Source of the DNA: an uncultured Christensenella sp.
GTDB taxonomy: Bacteria; Bacillota; Clostridia; Christensenellales; DTU072
Assembly (NCBI GenBank): GCA_905210905.1
Contig: CAJLYQ010000006.1
Coordinates: 1-48,929, forward strand
Reading direction: 5' to 3'
DNA length: 48,929 nt
The notes under the pieces were generated by a model. It was not told where the DNA came from. It made no database searches and was given only the letters and a program-made list of their open reading frames with translations. Position 1 is the stretch's first letter. Every line of letters begins with the position of its first letter. Shown here piece by piece: positions 42,538-48,929 of the stretch. The position numbers and the translations under genes are program-made.

Positions 42538-42640
42538 ACTTGCGGCAGTCCTATGCAAGAGAGCGCGATTTTTGTTTTTTTGTAAGCGCTTAAATTTATG
42601 CCTTGTATGAATGTCGTTTATATATTACTGGAGGTAAGTC
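42538..42640 (+). ncRNA. Structured rplS leader, candidate L19 autoregulatory element
   Basis: The first leader bases can fold as CTTGC (42539-42543) with GCAAG (42555-42559), then AGCGC (42562-42566) with GCGCT (42586-42590) enclosing a T-rich loop. Ribosomal protein L19 leaders are known in Bacillota; I infer a similar role from position and structure, not from a recognised consensus. Confidence 0.4.
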
Positions 42641-42994
42641 ATGGCAAACATTATTGACGTAATCGAATCCGAAGGTTTGAGAAAAGACCTTCCCGATTTC
42701 AGAGTAGGCGATACCGTTAAAGTTTTCGTAAAGGTTATCGAAGGAACGAGAGAAAGATTGCAAGCGTTCGAAGGCGTTGTTATCGCTCGTAAAAACGGTT
42801 CTATCAGAGAAACCTTCACCGTAAGAAGATTGTCTTTCGGCGTAGGCGTAGAAAGAACGTTCCCCCTTCATTCGCCCAAAATCGATCATATCGATATCGT
42901 GAGAAAAGGTAAAGTTAGAAGAGCGAAACTTTATTATCTCAGAGGTCGTACCGGCAGAGCCGCTAAGGTTAAACAGGCAGGACGTCGCGAATAA
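42641..42994 (+). CDS. rplS: 50S ribosomal protein L19
   Basis: 117 aa, usual length. LPDFRVGDTVKVFVKVIEG, RLQAFEGVVIARKNG, FTVRRLSFGVGVERTFPLHSP and YYLRGRTGRAAK are all standard. L19 lies at the 30S-50S interface. Ribosome site TGGAGGT. Own promoter and leader; a hairpin follows. Confidence 0.97.
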   Translation: MANIIDVIESEGLRKDLPDFRVGDTVKVFVKVIEGTRERLQAFEGVVIARKNGSIRETFTVRRLSFGVGVERTFPLHSPKIDHIDIVRKGKVRRAKLYYLRGRTGRAAKVKQAGRRE

Positions 42995-43014
42995 TCGGAT
43001 AAATAAAAATTTTG

Positions 43015-43047
43015 ATACAACCGTTCCGCCTTTCGGAATGGTTGTAT
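43015..43047 (+). terminator. Hairpin after rplS without U tract
   Basis: ATACAACCGTTCCG (43015-43028) pairs over 14 positions (one G-T) with 43034-43047, loop CCTTT. Only CGCTT follows, so it resembles the hairpin at 6977-7019 rather than a standard intrinsic terminator. Confidence 0.5.
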
Positions 43048-43079
43048 TCGCTTAAAAAGGACTAGAAGAGGTAAAAGTA

Positions 43080-45305
43080 ATGAGAAAAACTAAGTTTTTT
43101 ACTGCTGTTCTCGCAATAATGTGCGTTGCGATGCTCGCTTGCGTTTTGAGCGGTTGCACGAAAAAATACGAGAATATGCTCAATACCGACTACGGCGTTT
43201 TCCGTTATGAAACTCTCAAAGAGTTGAAAAAAGACTGGATATTAAAAACAGCCGACAGCATTACCGACGACTCGAAAGTGTTCACGATGAACGCCGACGC
43301 GGACGAAGACAAGTATTCTTTGACGATTAACACTTCGGACAGCGGATGGGCGTACGTCGGACAGAGAATTAAACTCGACGCCGGTCAATACTACCATATT
43401 AAGTATGACGTGGATATTTCGAAAATGGCGAAATATAACGTCGGTACGAACAACGACGGCGTTTTCGTATCCTTTATCGAAGACGAAGACTTTAACTATC
43501 ATAAAGGCGAAAACCAGATAGACGAAGCGAAACTCGATCAAATGCAAATCGGCACCGGAGACAGCGGCGTATACGATTACGGATTCAAGGCTAAATCCAC
43601 TTGCTACGCTACTATCGTGCTCAGAGTAGGCACTGCGGAAAATCCGTCGGCAGCCAACGTAACGATAAGAAGTTTTTCCGTAGAACGCTGCACGCAAAAA
43701 GACATTATCGGCTCGGAAACGGAAGCCGGATATCACGATCTCGGATCTTTCTCTACCGATTATTACGGAGTTAAATCCGATTTTAACGTATTTTATATCG
43801 TAATCGGAGCGATTGCTATTGCGCTTATTTGTTATTTTGCATACTTCGCGTTCCAAAGACATCTGCATTTTACTGATCCGAACGGAAACGGATATACCGG
43901 TTTTCTTGCGAAAGTAACCGAAAGCAAATTCCTCGGCGTGCTTATCGTAGCGGGAATAGCGGCTGTAGTTCAGGTCGTTACGAACGTTATTTCCACGGCG
44001 GTTGCGGCAGGTTATAACCATTCTTTAATGGGATATAATCTCGAAGGACTCACCACGCAGGCAATGTTTATCGCGAAATACGGTCCGAAAGATATGGGAC
44101 TTTATCTCAGCGAATACGCTACGACGAACACGCTCACTTACCTTGCGCCGTCTTCGTCCGCTCTGCAACTTTACTTGCTCGGGCTTGCCGGACTTTTGGG
44201 CAGAATTTTCGACGGAGTAGGCGGAACGTATTATGCGACGATGTTCTTCATCCGTTTCGCTTGTACGCTTGCGGATATAGGAGCCGTTATCCTTATATAT
44301 AATCTCGTGAAAAAATCCGTAGGTAACGTAGGCGGTATGGTTATTGCGGGAATGTATGCGATCCTTCCCGTCGTGTTTGCGACGAGTTCCGTATGGGGCT
44401 ATCTCGACAGCGTAACGGTATTCCTTATCGTTCTTACCGTATCGTTTATGTTAAAGAACGACTACGTCGCTACCGCGATTACGTTCTTCGTAGCGTGTAT
44501 GTTCTCTATGACCGCGTTGTTTATGGCACCCGTCGTGCTGTTCTATACGATAATGCAATGTATCGTAAACAAGAAGAATATCATTCCCGCGTCGATTATT
44601 CTCGTTCTTTCGTTCTTTGTGTTCTACGCAATCAACGTTCCGTTCGATTATAACAACATTACCGACGGACAGCCTTTCTATTGCTTTACCAAAGCGTGGA
44701 ACGAACTTTATAAGACCGCACTTTATTCCCGCAACGCGTTTAACTTCCAGACCATTCTCGGAAACAACTTTGCGACAATCAGCACCGCTTCCATAGTAGT
44801 AACGATTATCTTCATCGTGTTCCTGCTCTGTCTCGTTGCGTTCGCGTACTTCAAGTTTAAGAACAGAATGAATCTCGTTCTTATGGCAACCGCGTTTATC
44901 AATATGCTTTTCGTATTCGGAAACAATATGAACCCGGTATCGATGTACGTTTCGCTTGCGTTGATGCTTATCTATGCGGCTCTCAACAAAGAAAAGAGAA
45001 TATTCTTCAGTTTCGTAGCGTTCTCCGTGCTTATGTTTATCAACGTAAGTTATGCCGAACTTTTCGTTGAATATTCTTCGACAGCGGTCGGAATAATGGG
45101 CAAAACGCCCACGATGTACGTATTTACCGTTTTCGAACTTCTGCTCGTACTGTATTATATCTACATCGTATACGATATAGTCGCTACGAGAAAGGTAAGA
45201 AGAATTCAACCTATGCCGCTCAACTACGGCGAATGGCTGAACAATCTCGGAAAACGTATCAAGAAGAACTACTACAAACTTGCTGTAAAATTGCAGAAGA
45301 AGTAA
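43080..45305 (+). CDS. Lipobox-bearing multi-pass protein, GT-C glycosyltransferase-like
   Basis: 741 aa. N-terminal signal with lipobox LSGC (Cys 26), then about 200 soluble residues rich in beta-strand patterns and aromatic residues, resembling a carbohydrate-binding sandwich (DSGWAYVGQRIKLDAGQYYH). From about 235 on there are ten or more membrane segments. NHSLMGYNLEG (about 313) and SSVWGYLDSVTVFLI (about 437-451) recall GT-C mannosyltransferases, where WG-x-x-D is common. It ends in a basic cytoplasmic tail. Role in surface glycan or glycoprotein synthesis is inferred; the lipobox may be coincidental. Ribosome site GAGGT; terminator follows. Confidence 0.65.
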   Translation: MRKTKFFTAVLAIMCVAMLACVLSGCTKKYENMLNTDYGVFRYETLKELKKDWILKTADSITDDSKVFTMNADADEDKYSLTINTSDSGWAYVGQRIKLDAGQYYHIKYDVDISKMAKYNVGTNNDGVFVSFIEDEDFNYHKGENQIDEAKLDQMQIGTGDSGVYDYGFKAKSTCYATIVLRVGTAENPSAANVTIRSFSVERCTQKDIIGSETEAGYHDLGSFSTDYYGVKSDFNVFYIVIGAIAIALICYFAYFAFQRHLHFTDPNGNGYTGFLAKVTESKFLGVLIVAGIAAVVQVVTNVISTAVAAGYNHSLMGYNLEGLTTQAMFIAKYGPKDMGLYLSEYATTNTLTYLAPSSSALQLYLLGLAGLLGRIFDGVGGTYYATMFFIRFACTLADIGAVILIYNLVKKSVGNVGGMVIAGMYAILPVVFATSSVWGYLDSVTVFLIVLTVSFMLKNDYVATAITFFVACMFSMTALFMAPVVLFYTIMQCIVNKKNIIPASIILVLSFFVFYAINVPFDYNNITDGQPFYCFTKAWNELYKTALYSRNAFNFQTILGNNFATISTASIVVTIIFIVFLLCLVAFAYFKFKNRMNLVLMATAFINMLFVFGNNMNPVSMYVSLALMLIYAALNKEKRIFFSFVAFSVLMFINVSYAELFVEYSSTAVGIMGKTPTMYVFTVFELLLVLYYIYIVYDIVATRKVRRIQPMPLNYGEWLNNLGKRIKKNYYKLAVKLQKK

Positions 45306-45326
45306 GAGTTAATATTCAAGACGATG

Positions 45327-45360
45327 AAAAACTCCGACCAAAGCGGTCGGAGTTTTTTTT
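45327..45360 (+). terminator. Intrinsic terminator between GT-C gene and tmcAL
   Basis: ACTCCGACC (45331-45339) pairs with GGTCGGAGT (45345-45353), loop AAAGC, A run before and eight T (45353-45360). It works on the plus strand and, with four A (T on the other strand) at 45327-45330, probably weakly for tmcAL as well. Confidence 0.93.
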
Positions 45361-45373
45361 AATAAAATTAAAA

Positions 45374-46570
45374 TCAAACGAGCAGGAGAGATTTGCCGAA
45401 ACACTGAGATCTGTTTATAAGATTCAAAGTTCCTTGCGCGCGGAAATCGAGTTTAATAAGAAAACGAAGAGATCTATCGACTTTGTTTATGTCCGAGTAG
45501 CGTATTAAGACGTTTTCGCATGACTTATTAAGTTCGGTAAGGATATCTTTTCTGAGTTTGTTTAAGGCGAGAACGTACACGTGCGGCGGACATTTAACCG
45601 CTTCTTCGTACACGTTGCGCGTTACGTCGAACAAGGTATACAGGCATATTCTTTTGATGCGCGCCATCGTATATTTTTTAGTTTTTGCTTTTTCAAGGAA
45701 CTCGTCGAAAGTTACCGATTCGGCGGCGGCGAGTTTAAGACGATTATGTAAACCGCCGGCAACGTCCATATCGTAGTAGTTTTCCAAATCGTATCCGCTT
45801 ATCGACTTCATTTTGAAAAGGCATAAGTCGTTGAGAGCAAGTCCGTCGCTTTTTATTTGTTTAAGATAATTATAGCAGTACGGATGAACGTATTTTTTCA
45901 CTTCGTCGAATTGTTCTCGACGTAATGCGCGCCTTATTGCGCTTGCCGAGGGATATTCGCCGTTCAGTTCGGAATCGTTATCGTTATTTTCGCGCTTTAC
46001 TGTATGGAATTTTATGTTAAGACCGAGTTTTTTCGCTGCTTTTATATAGCAAATTCCGAGACAGTTGTTGGGTGCGCCCAAAATACCTTTCATATCCGCG
46101 TATTCGGGATTTTTTTCGGCGTAATCGTCCAAAGCGTTCGAGTATGCTTTGGGATAATTGTTTCCGTCCGCAAGATACGACGCGAGAATTTGCTTGAATT
46201 CTTCGGGTTCGTTTTCGGAAAGATCAGCCGCTTTTTCGAGAAGATTTACGTCGCCGCATTCGCTGCCGAAACTAAGATATTCGACGAAGGGAAGGGCAGA
46301 AACCGTTTTTAACGCACCGTATGCGAAGTTTTCCGCAGGGGAAATCGCATAAACCAACGGAAGTTCCACCACCATATCGGCACCGAGTCTGGCGGCAAGT
46401 TCGGCGCGTTGATACCTGTCGAGTATCGCAGCGTCGCCGCGTTGCGTAAACGAACCGCTCATAACGCATATTATCGTGTCGGCGCCCGTTTGTTCTCTTG
46501 CCTTTTCGAGGTGGCGCATATGCCCGTAAGTAAAAGGATTGTATTCACATATAATCGCAGTTGTTTTCAT
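45374..46570 (-). CDS. tmcAL: tRNA(Met) cytidine acetate ligase
   Basis: 398 aa. IICEYNPFTYGHMRHLEKAR is the nucleotidyltransferase HxGH-type motif; CVMSGSFTQRGDAAILDRY, GADMVVELP and YPSASAIRRAL follow, then the tRNA-binding C-terminal part. It makes N4-acetylcytidine at the wobble base of elongator tRNA-Met using acetate and ATP, first shown for B. subtilis YlbM. It is divergent from pta-ackA, whose product acetyl-phosphate/acetate is its substrate pool. Ribosome site AAGGAA. Confidence 0.93.
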   Translation of the reverse strand: MKTTAIICEYNPFTYGHMRHLEKAREQTGADTIICVMSGSFTQRGDAAILDRYQRAELAARLGADMVVELPLVYAISPAENFAYGALKTVSALPFVEYLSFGSECGDVNLLEKAADLSENEPEEFKQILASYLADGNNYPKAYSNALDDYAEKNPEYADMKGILGAPNNCLGICYIKAAKKLGLNIKFHTVKRENNDNDSELNGEYPSASAIRRALRREQFDEVKKYVHPYCYNYLKQIKSDGLALNDLCLFKMKSISGYDLENYYDMDVAGGLHNRLKLAAAESVTFDEFLEKAKTKKYTMARIKRICLYTLFDVTRNVYEEAVKCPPHVYVLALNKLRKDILTELNKSCENVLIRYSDINKVDRSLRFLIKLDFRAQGTLNLINRSQCFGKSLLLV

Positions 46571-46589
46571 AGAAAATTTCCTTTTTTAC

Positions 46590-46617
46590 TTGCTTTATTC
46601 TGCAAATGTACTATAAT
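46590..46617 (+). promoter_or_regulatory. Candidate promoter of pta-ackA
   Basis: TTGCTT (46590-46595), 16-base spacer, TATAAT (46612-46617); a second TATAAT lies at 46634-46639 without a good -35. Leader about 67 bases, no clear fold. Confidence 0.55.
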
Positions 46618-46690
46618 TAAATAGCAAAATAATTATAATCCATATAAAAACAAAAATAAAGCGTTTTTAATGCTTTTTACGGAGGTTATC

Positions 46691-47689
46691 GTGTCAAAAC
46701 TAATGGATTCCATATACGATAAAGCGAAAGCGTTATATAAACATATCGTTTTACCGGAAGGAGAAGAAGAAAGAATTATCAATGCGGCGAAAGAAATTAC
46801 CGCGAGAAAAATTGCAAAAGTAACGCTTTTGGGAAGAAAAGATGTAATTTTATCCAAAGCGGGAGATCTTGACGGAATAGAAATCGTTGATCCGACGACT
46901 AGCGAAAAGACGGAAGATTACATCAATCTTCTCGTCGAACTCAGAAAAGCGAAAGGTATGACCAGAGAAAAAGCGGAACAACTCGTGCTCGGCGATAACC
47001 TTTATTACGGTTGCCTGATGGTAAAAAACGGCGACGTAGACGGTATGGTCGGCGGTTCTGTCCGCGCTACGGGCGACGTACTTCGTCCCGCTCTTCAGAT
47101 TATCAAAACCAAACCCGGCGTAAACACCGTTTCCAGTTGTTTCCTTCTTACTTTACCCGACGAAGCCCCGGGACACAAATACGGAAAAGAAGGCGTTCTC
47201 GTTTTTGCGGATTGTGCGGTTAATATCGCACCCTCGTCCGAACAACTCGCCGATATCGCTATCGCAAGCATCGACAGCGCGGAGAGCCTTGCCGGAATAG
47301 AAGAACCTAAGGTCGCTCTTCTCAGTTTCAGCACGAAAGGCAGCGCAAAACACGAAAACGTCGATAAAGTCACAGCGGCTTTATCAATTGTCAAAGAACG
47401 TATGCCCGAACTTTGCATAGACGGAGAACTTCAACTCGACGCCGCGCTTGTTCCTGCCGTAGGTAATCTTAAAGCGCCCGGAAGCCCTGTTGCGGGTAAA
47501 GCGAACGTTTTGATTTTCCCCGACTTGCAATCCGGAAATATCGGATACAAACTCGTACAACGTTTTGCCGGAGCGGAAGCGATCGGACCGGTTTGTCAAG
47601 GTTTTGCAAAACCCGTAAACGATTTGAGCAGAGGTTGCAGCGTCGAAGACGTCGTAGGCGTCGTTGCGGTAACGGCATTGCAATGTTAA
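46691..47689 (+). CDS. pta: Phosphate acetyltransferase
   Basis: 332 aa from GTG 46691, which is 5 bases after GGAGG (46681-46685); the earlier ATG 46670 precedes the ribosome site and the ATG at 46703 is too far. Short-form Pta: HIVLPEGEEERI, MVGGSVRATGDVLRPALQII and the end GNIGYKLVQRFAGAEAIGP. It interconverts acetyl-CoA and acetyl phosphate. Pairs with ackA 23 bases downstream for acetate formation with ATP. Confidence 0.96.
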   Translation: MSKLMDSIYDKAKALYKHIVLPEGEEERIINAAKEITARKIAKVTLLGRKDVILSKAGDLDGIEIVDPTTSEKTEDYINLLVELRKAKGMTREKAEQLVLGDNLYYGCLMVKNGDVDGMVGGSVRATGDVLRPALQIIKTKPGVNTVSSCFLLTLPDEAPGHKYGKEGVLVFADCAVNIAPSSEQLADIAIASIDSAESLAGIEEPKVALLSFSTKGSAKHENVDKVTAALSIVKERMPELCIDGELQLDAALVPAVGNLKAPGSPVAGKANVLIFPDLQSGNIGYKLVQRFAGAEAIGPVCQGFAKPVNDLSRGCSVEDVVGVVAVTALQC

Positions 47690-47712
47690 TGAAAAAATAG
47701 GAGAGAAATAAA

Positions 47713-48915
47713 ATGAAAGTACTTGTAATTAACGCAGGGAGCAGTTCTCTTAAATATCAGATCATCGAAATGGACAACGAAAGTCGTCTTTGCAAAGGTT
47801 TGGTAGAGAGAATCGGCGCGCAAGACGCTAAACTTATCCACGAACCTACGGGCGGCGCAAAATACGAATTCGTCGCGCCTATACTTAACCATACCGAAGC
47901 GCTTAAACTCGTTCTTAAAGCGTTGCTTGACAAAGAACACGGCGTAATAAGCGACGTTTCCGAAATCAAGGCGGTAGGACACAGAGTCCTTCATAGCGGA
48001 GAAGACTTTACGGACAGCGTGCTTATCGACGATACCGTGCTTGCCATCTGCAAGAAAAATATGGTTCTCGGACCTCTTCATATGCCGGCAAACATCGCTT
48101 GTATAGAATCTTGTATAGAAGTTATGCCCAAAGGCACGCCTATGGTTGCGGTATTCGATACCGGATTCCATCTTACTATGCCCAAATACGCATATATGTA
48201 CGGAATTCCTTATGCCGATTATGAAAAATATAAAATCAGAAAATACGGTTTCCACGGAACGAGCCATAAATTCGTAAGCGGAAAAGCAAGAGAAATTCTC
48301 GGAGAAGAAGCGACAAAGCGTATGATCACCTGCCATTTAGGCAACGGTAGCAGTCTTGCCGCGGTTAAAGACGGAAAATGTATCGATACGTCGATGGGAC
48401 TTACTCCGCTCGAAGGTTTGATTATGGGTACGCGTAGCGGCGACCTCGATCCTGCCGTAGTCGAATTTATGTGTAAGTGCAAAAACATTTCGGTAAGCGA
48501 ATGTCTTAATATCCTTAACAAAGAAAGCGGATTTAAGGGAATAGTAGGTGACAGCGATTGCAGATATCTTTGCAGCGAAGCGGAAAAAGGTAACGATCTC
48601 GCTATTCTCGCACTCGATATGTTCGCTTACAGAATCAAGAAGTATATCGGTTCTTATTATGCCGCGCTCGGCGGTTTGGATTGTATCGTATTTACTGGCG
48701 GTATCGGAGAGAACAGCAAAGAAGCGCGTGCGCTCGTTATGAAAGATATGGAGCATTTCGGTATCGATTTCGACTTTGAGAAAAACGATACGTCCAAGCG
48801 CGGTGATTTTGCGGTTTTGAGCAAGCCCGAATCCAAGGTAAAAGTAATCGTACTTCCCACCAACGAAGAACTCGTTATCGCAAGAGACGCAGTCCGTTTG
48901 GGCGGAATTAAATAA
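47713..48915 (+). CDS. ackA: Acetate kinase
   Basis: 400 aa, full length. VLVINAGSSSLKYQII, GHRVLHSGE, VFDTGFH, YGFHGTSHKFV, CHLGNGSSLAAV and DTSMGLTPLEGLIMGTRSGD are the ASKHA signatures. It makes ATP and acetate from acetyl phosphate. Ribosome site AGGAGAG. Only 14 bases follow the gene in the window, so its terminator is not seen. Confidence 0.97.
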   Translation: MKVLVINAGSSSLKYQIIEMDNESRLCKGLVERIGAQDAKLIHEPTGGAKYEFVAPILNHTEALKLVLKALLDKEHGVISDVSEIKAVGHRVLHSGEDFTDSVLIDDTVLAICKKNMVLGPLHMPANIACIESCIEVMPKGTPMVAVFDTGFHLTMPKYAYMYGIPYADYEKYKIRKYGFHGTSHKFVSGKAREILGEEATKRMITCHLGNGSSLAAVKDGKCIDTSMGLTPLEGLIMGTRSGDLDPAVVEFMCKCKNISVSECLNILNKESGFKGIVGDSDCRYLCSEAEKGNDLAILALDMFAYRIKKYIGSYYAALGGLDCIVFTGGIGENSKEARALVMKDMEHFGIDFDFEKNDTSKRGDFAVLSKPESKVKVIVLPTNEELVIARDAVRLGGIK

Positions 48916-48929
48916 GGATTATACATTAT

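Noticed and set aside
45233..45508. Plus-strand frame running through the 45327-45360 terminator
   Set aside because: It spans the end of the membrane protein gene, a strong terminator and antisense tmcAL.
1..48929. tRNA or rRNA genes, CRISPR arrays, insertion sequences, prophage, attachment sites
   Set aside because: Gaps were read on both strands and none contains a cloverleaf with TTCGAATC-type T arm, regularly spaced repeats, transposase motifs or terminal inverted repeats.

Overview
The window is about 48.9 kb of a Bacillota (Clostridia-like) chromosome. The main evidence is conserved gene order: rpsB-tsf-pyrH-frr-uppS-cdsA-dxr-rseP-ispG-polC locus, rimP-nusA-ylxR-ylxQ-infB-rbfA-nrnA-truB-ribF, rpsO-pnp, lepA-hemW, ylxM-ffh-rpsP-khpA-rimM-trmD-rbgA-rnhB-yraN-rplS, and pta-ackA. 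A yunB-type sporulation gene, a DUF1292 gene beside ruvX, strong GGAGG ribosome sites and sigma-A-like promoters point the same way. Base composition looks moderately AT-rich and even throughout (judged by eye, not computed). I see no rRNA, tRNA, insertion sequence, prophage, CRISPR array or toxin-antitoxin pair. This is core chromosome, densely coded, with many 1-14 bp gene overlaps. No gene-free stretch exceeds 300 bases; the longest are 6960-7196, 37053-37283, 25843-26041 and 42456-42640, and all are annotated below.

Layout. 1-2354: 3' part of a GH94-type glycoside phosphorylase / cyclic glucan synthase C-terminal module. 2464-6959: rarA, an ABC exporter pair, ruvX and a DUF1292 gene, read as one unit from a near-consensus promoter. 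7197-9449: rpsB, tsf, a good terminator, then pyrH. 9564-16515: frr, lipid and isoprenoid genes (uppS, cdsA, dxr, rseP, ispG) and a PolC-derived protein lacking the polymerase. 16646-25176: the rimP-nusA-infB translation/transcription operon running on through truB, ribF and an endonuclease IV-like gene. 25198-29213: yunB, rpsO, pnp, and a HAD phosphatase. 29210-30764 (minus): LUD-domain protein, glycerophosphodiesterase, and a 39-residue membrane protein. 30891-33811: lepA-hemW, meeting clpB tail to tail. 33786-37052 (minus): clpB behind a ribbon-helix-helix protein. 37284-42994: SRP/ribosome maturation operon and rplS. 43080-45305: a lipobox-bearing multi-pass protein resembling GT-C glycosyltransferases. 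45374-46570 (minus): tmcAL. 46691-48915: pta-ackA.

Functionally the window is mostly information processing: ribosomal proteins S2, S15, S16 and L19; translation factors EF-Ts, RRF, IF-2 and LepA; rRNA/tRNA modification and ribosome assembly (RimP, RbfA, RimM, TrmD, TruB, RbgA, TmcAL); and transcription/RNA turnover (NusA, PNPase, NrnA). To these are joined MEP-pathway and undecaprenyl/phospholipid synthesis and acetate fermentation.

The points that stand out are the PolC gene reduced to its N-terminal, OB and exonuclease parts at the normal polC locus; a clpB operon led by an unfamiliar ribbon-helix-helix protein with repeats in the divergent intergenic region and no CIRCE; three genes whose -10 boxes sit 5-10 bases from the start codon (predicted leaderless mRNAs); a 39-codon gene whose ribosome site is locked in a bidirectional hairpin; a divergent UppS; and a lipoprotein-like GT-C candidate. 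None amounts to a proven new system. They are ranked in the findings.
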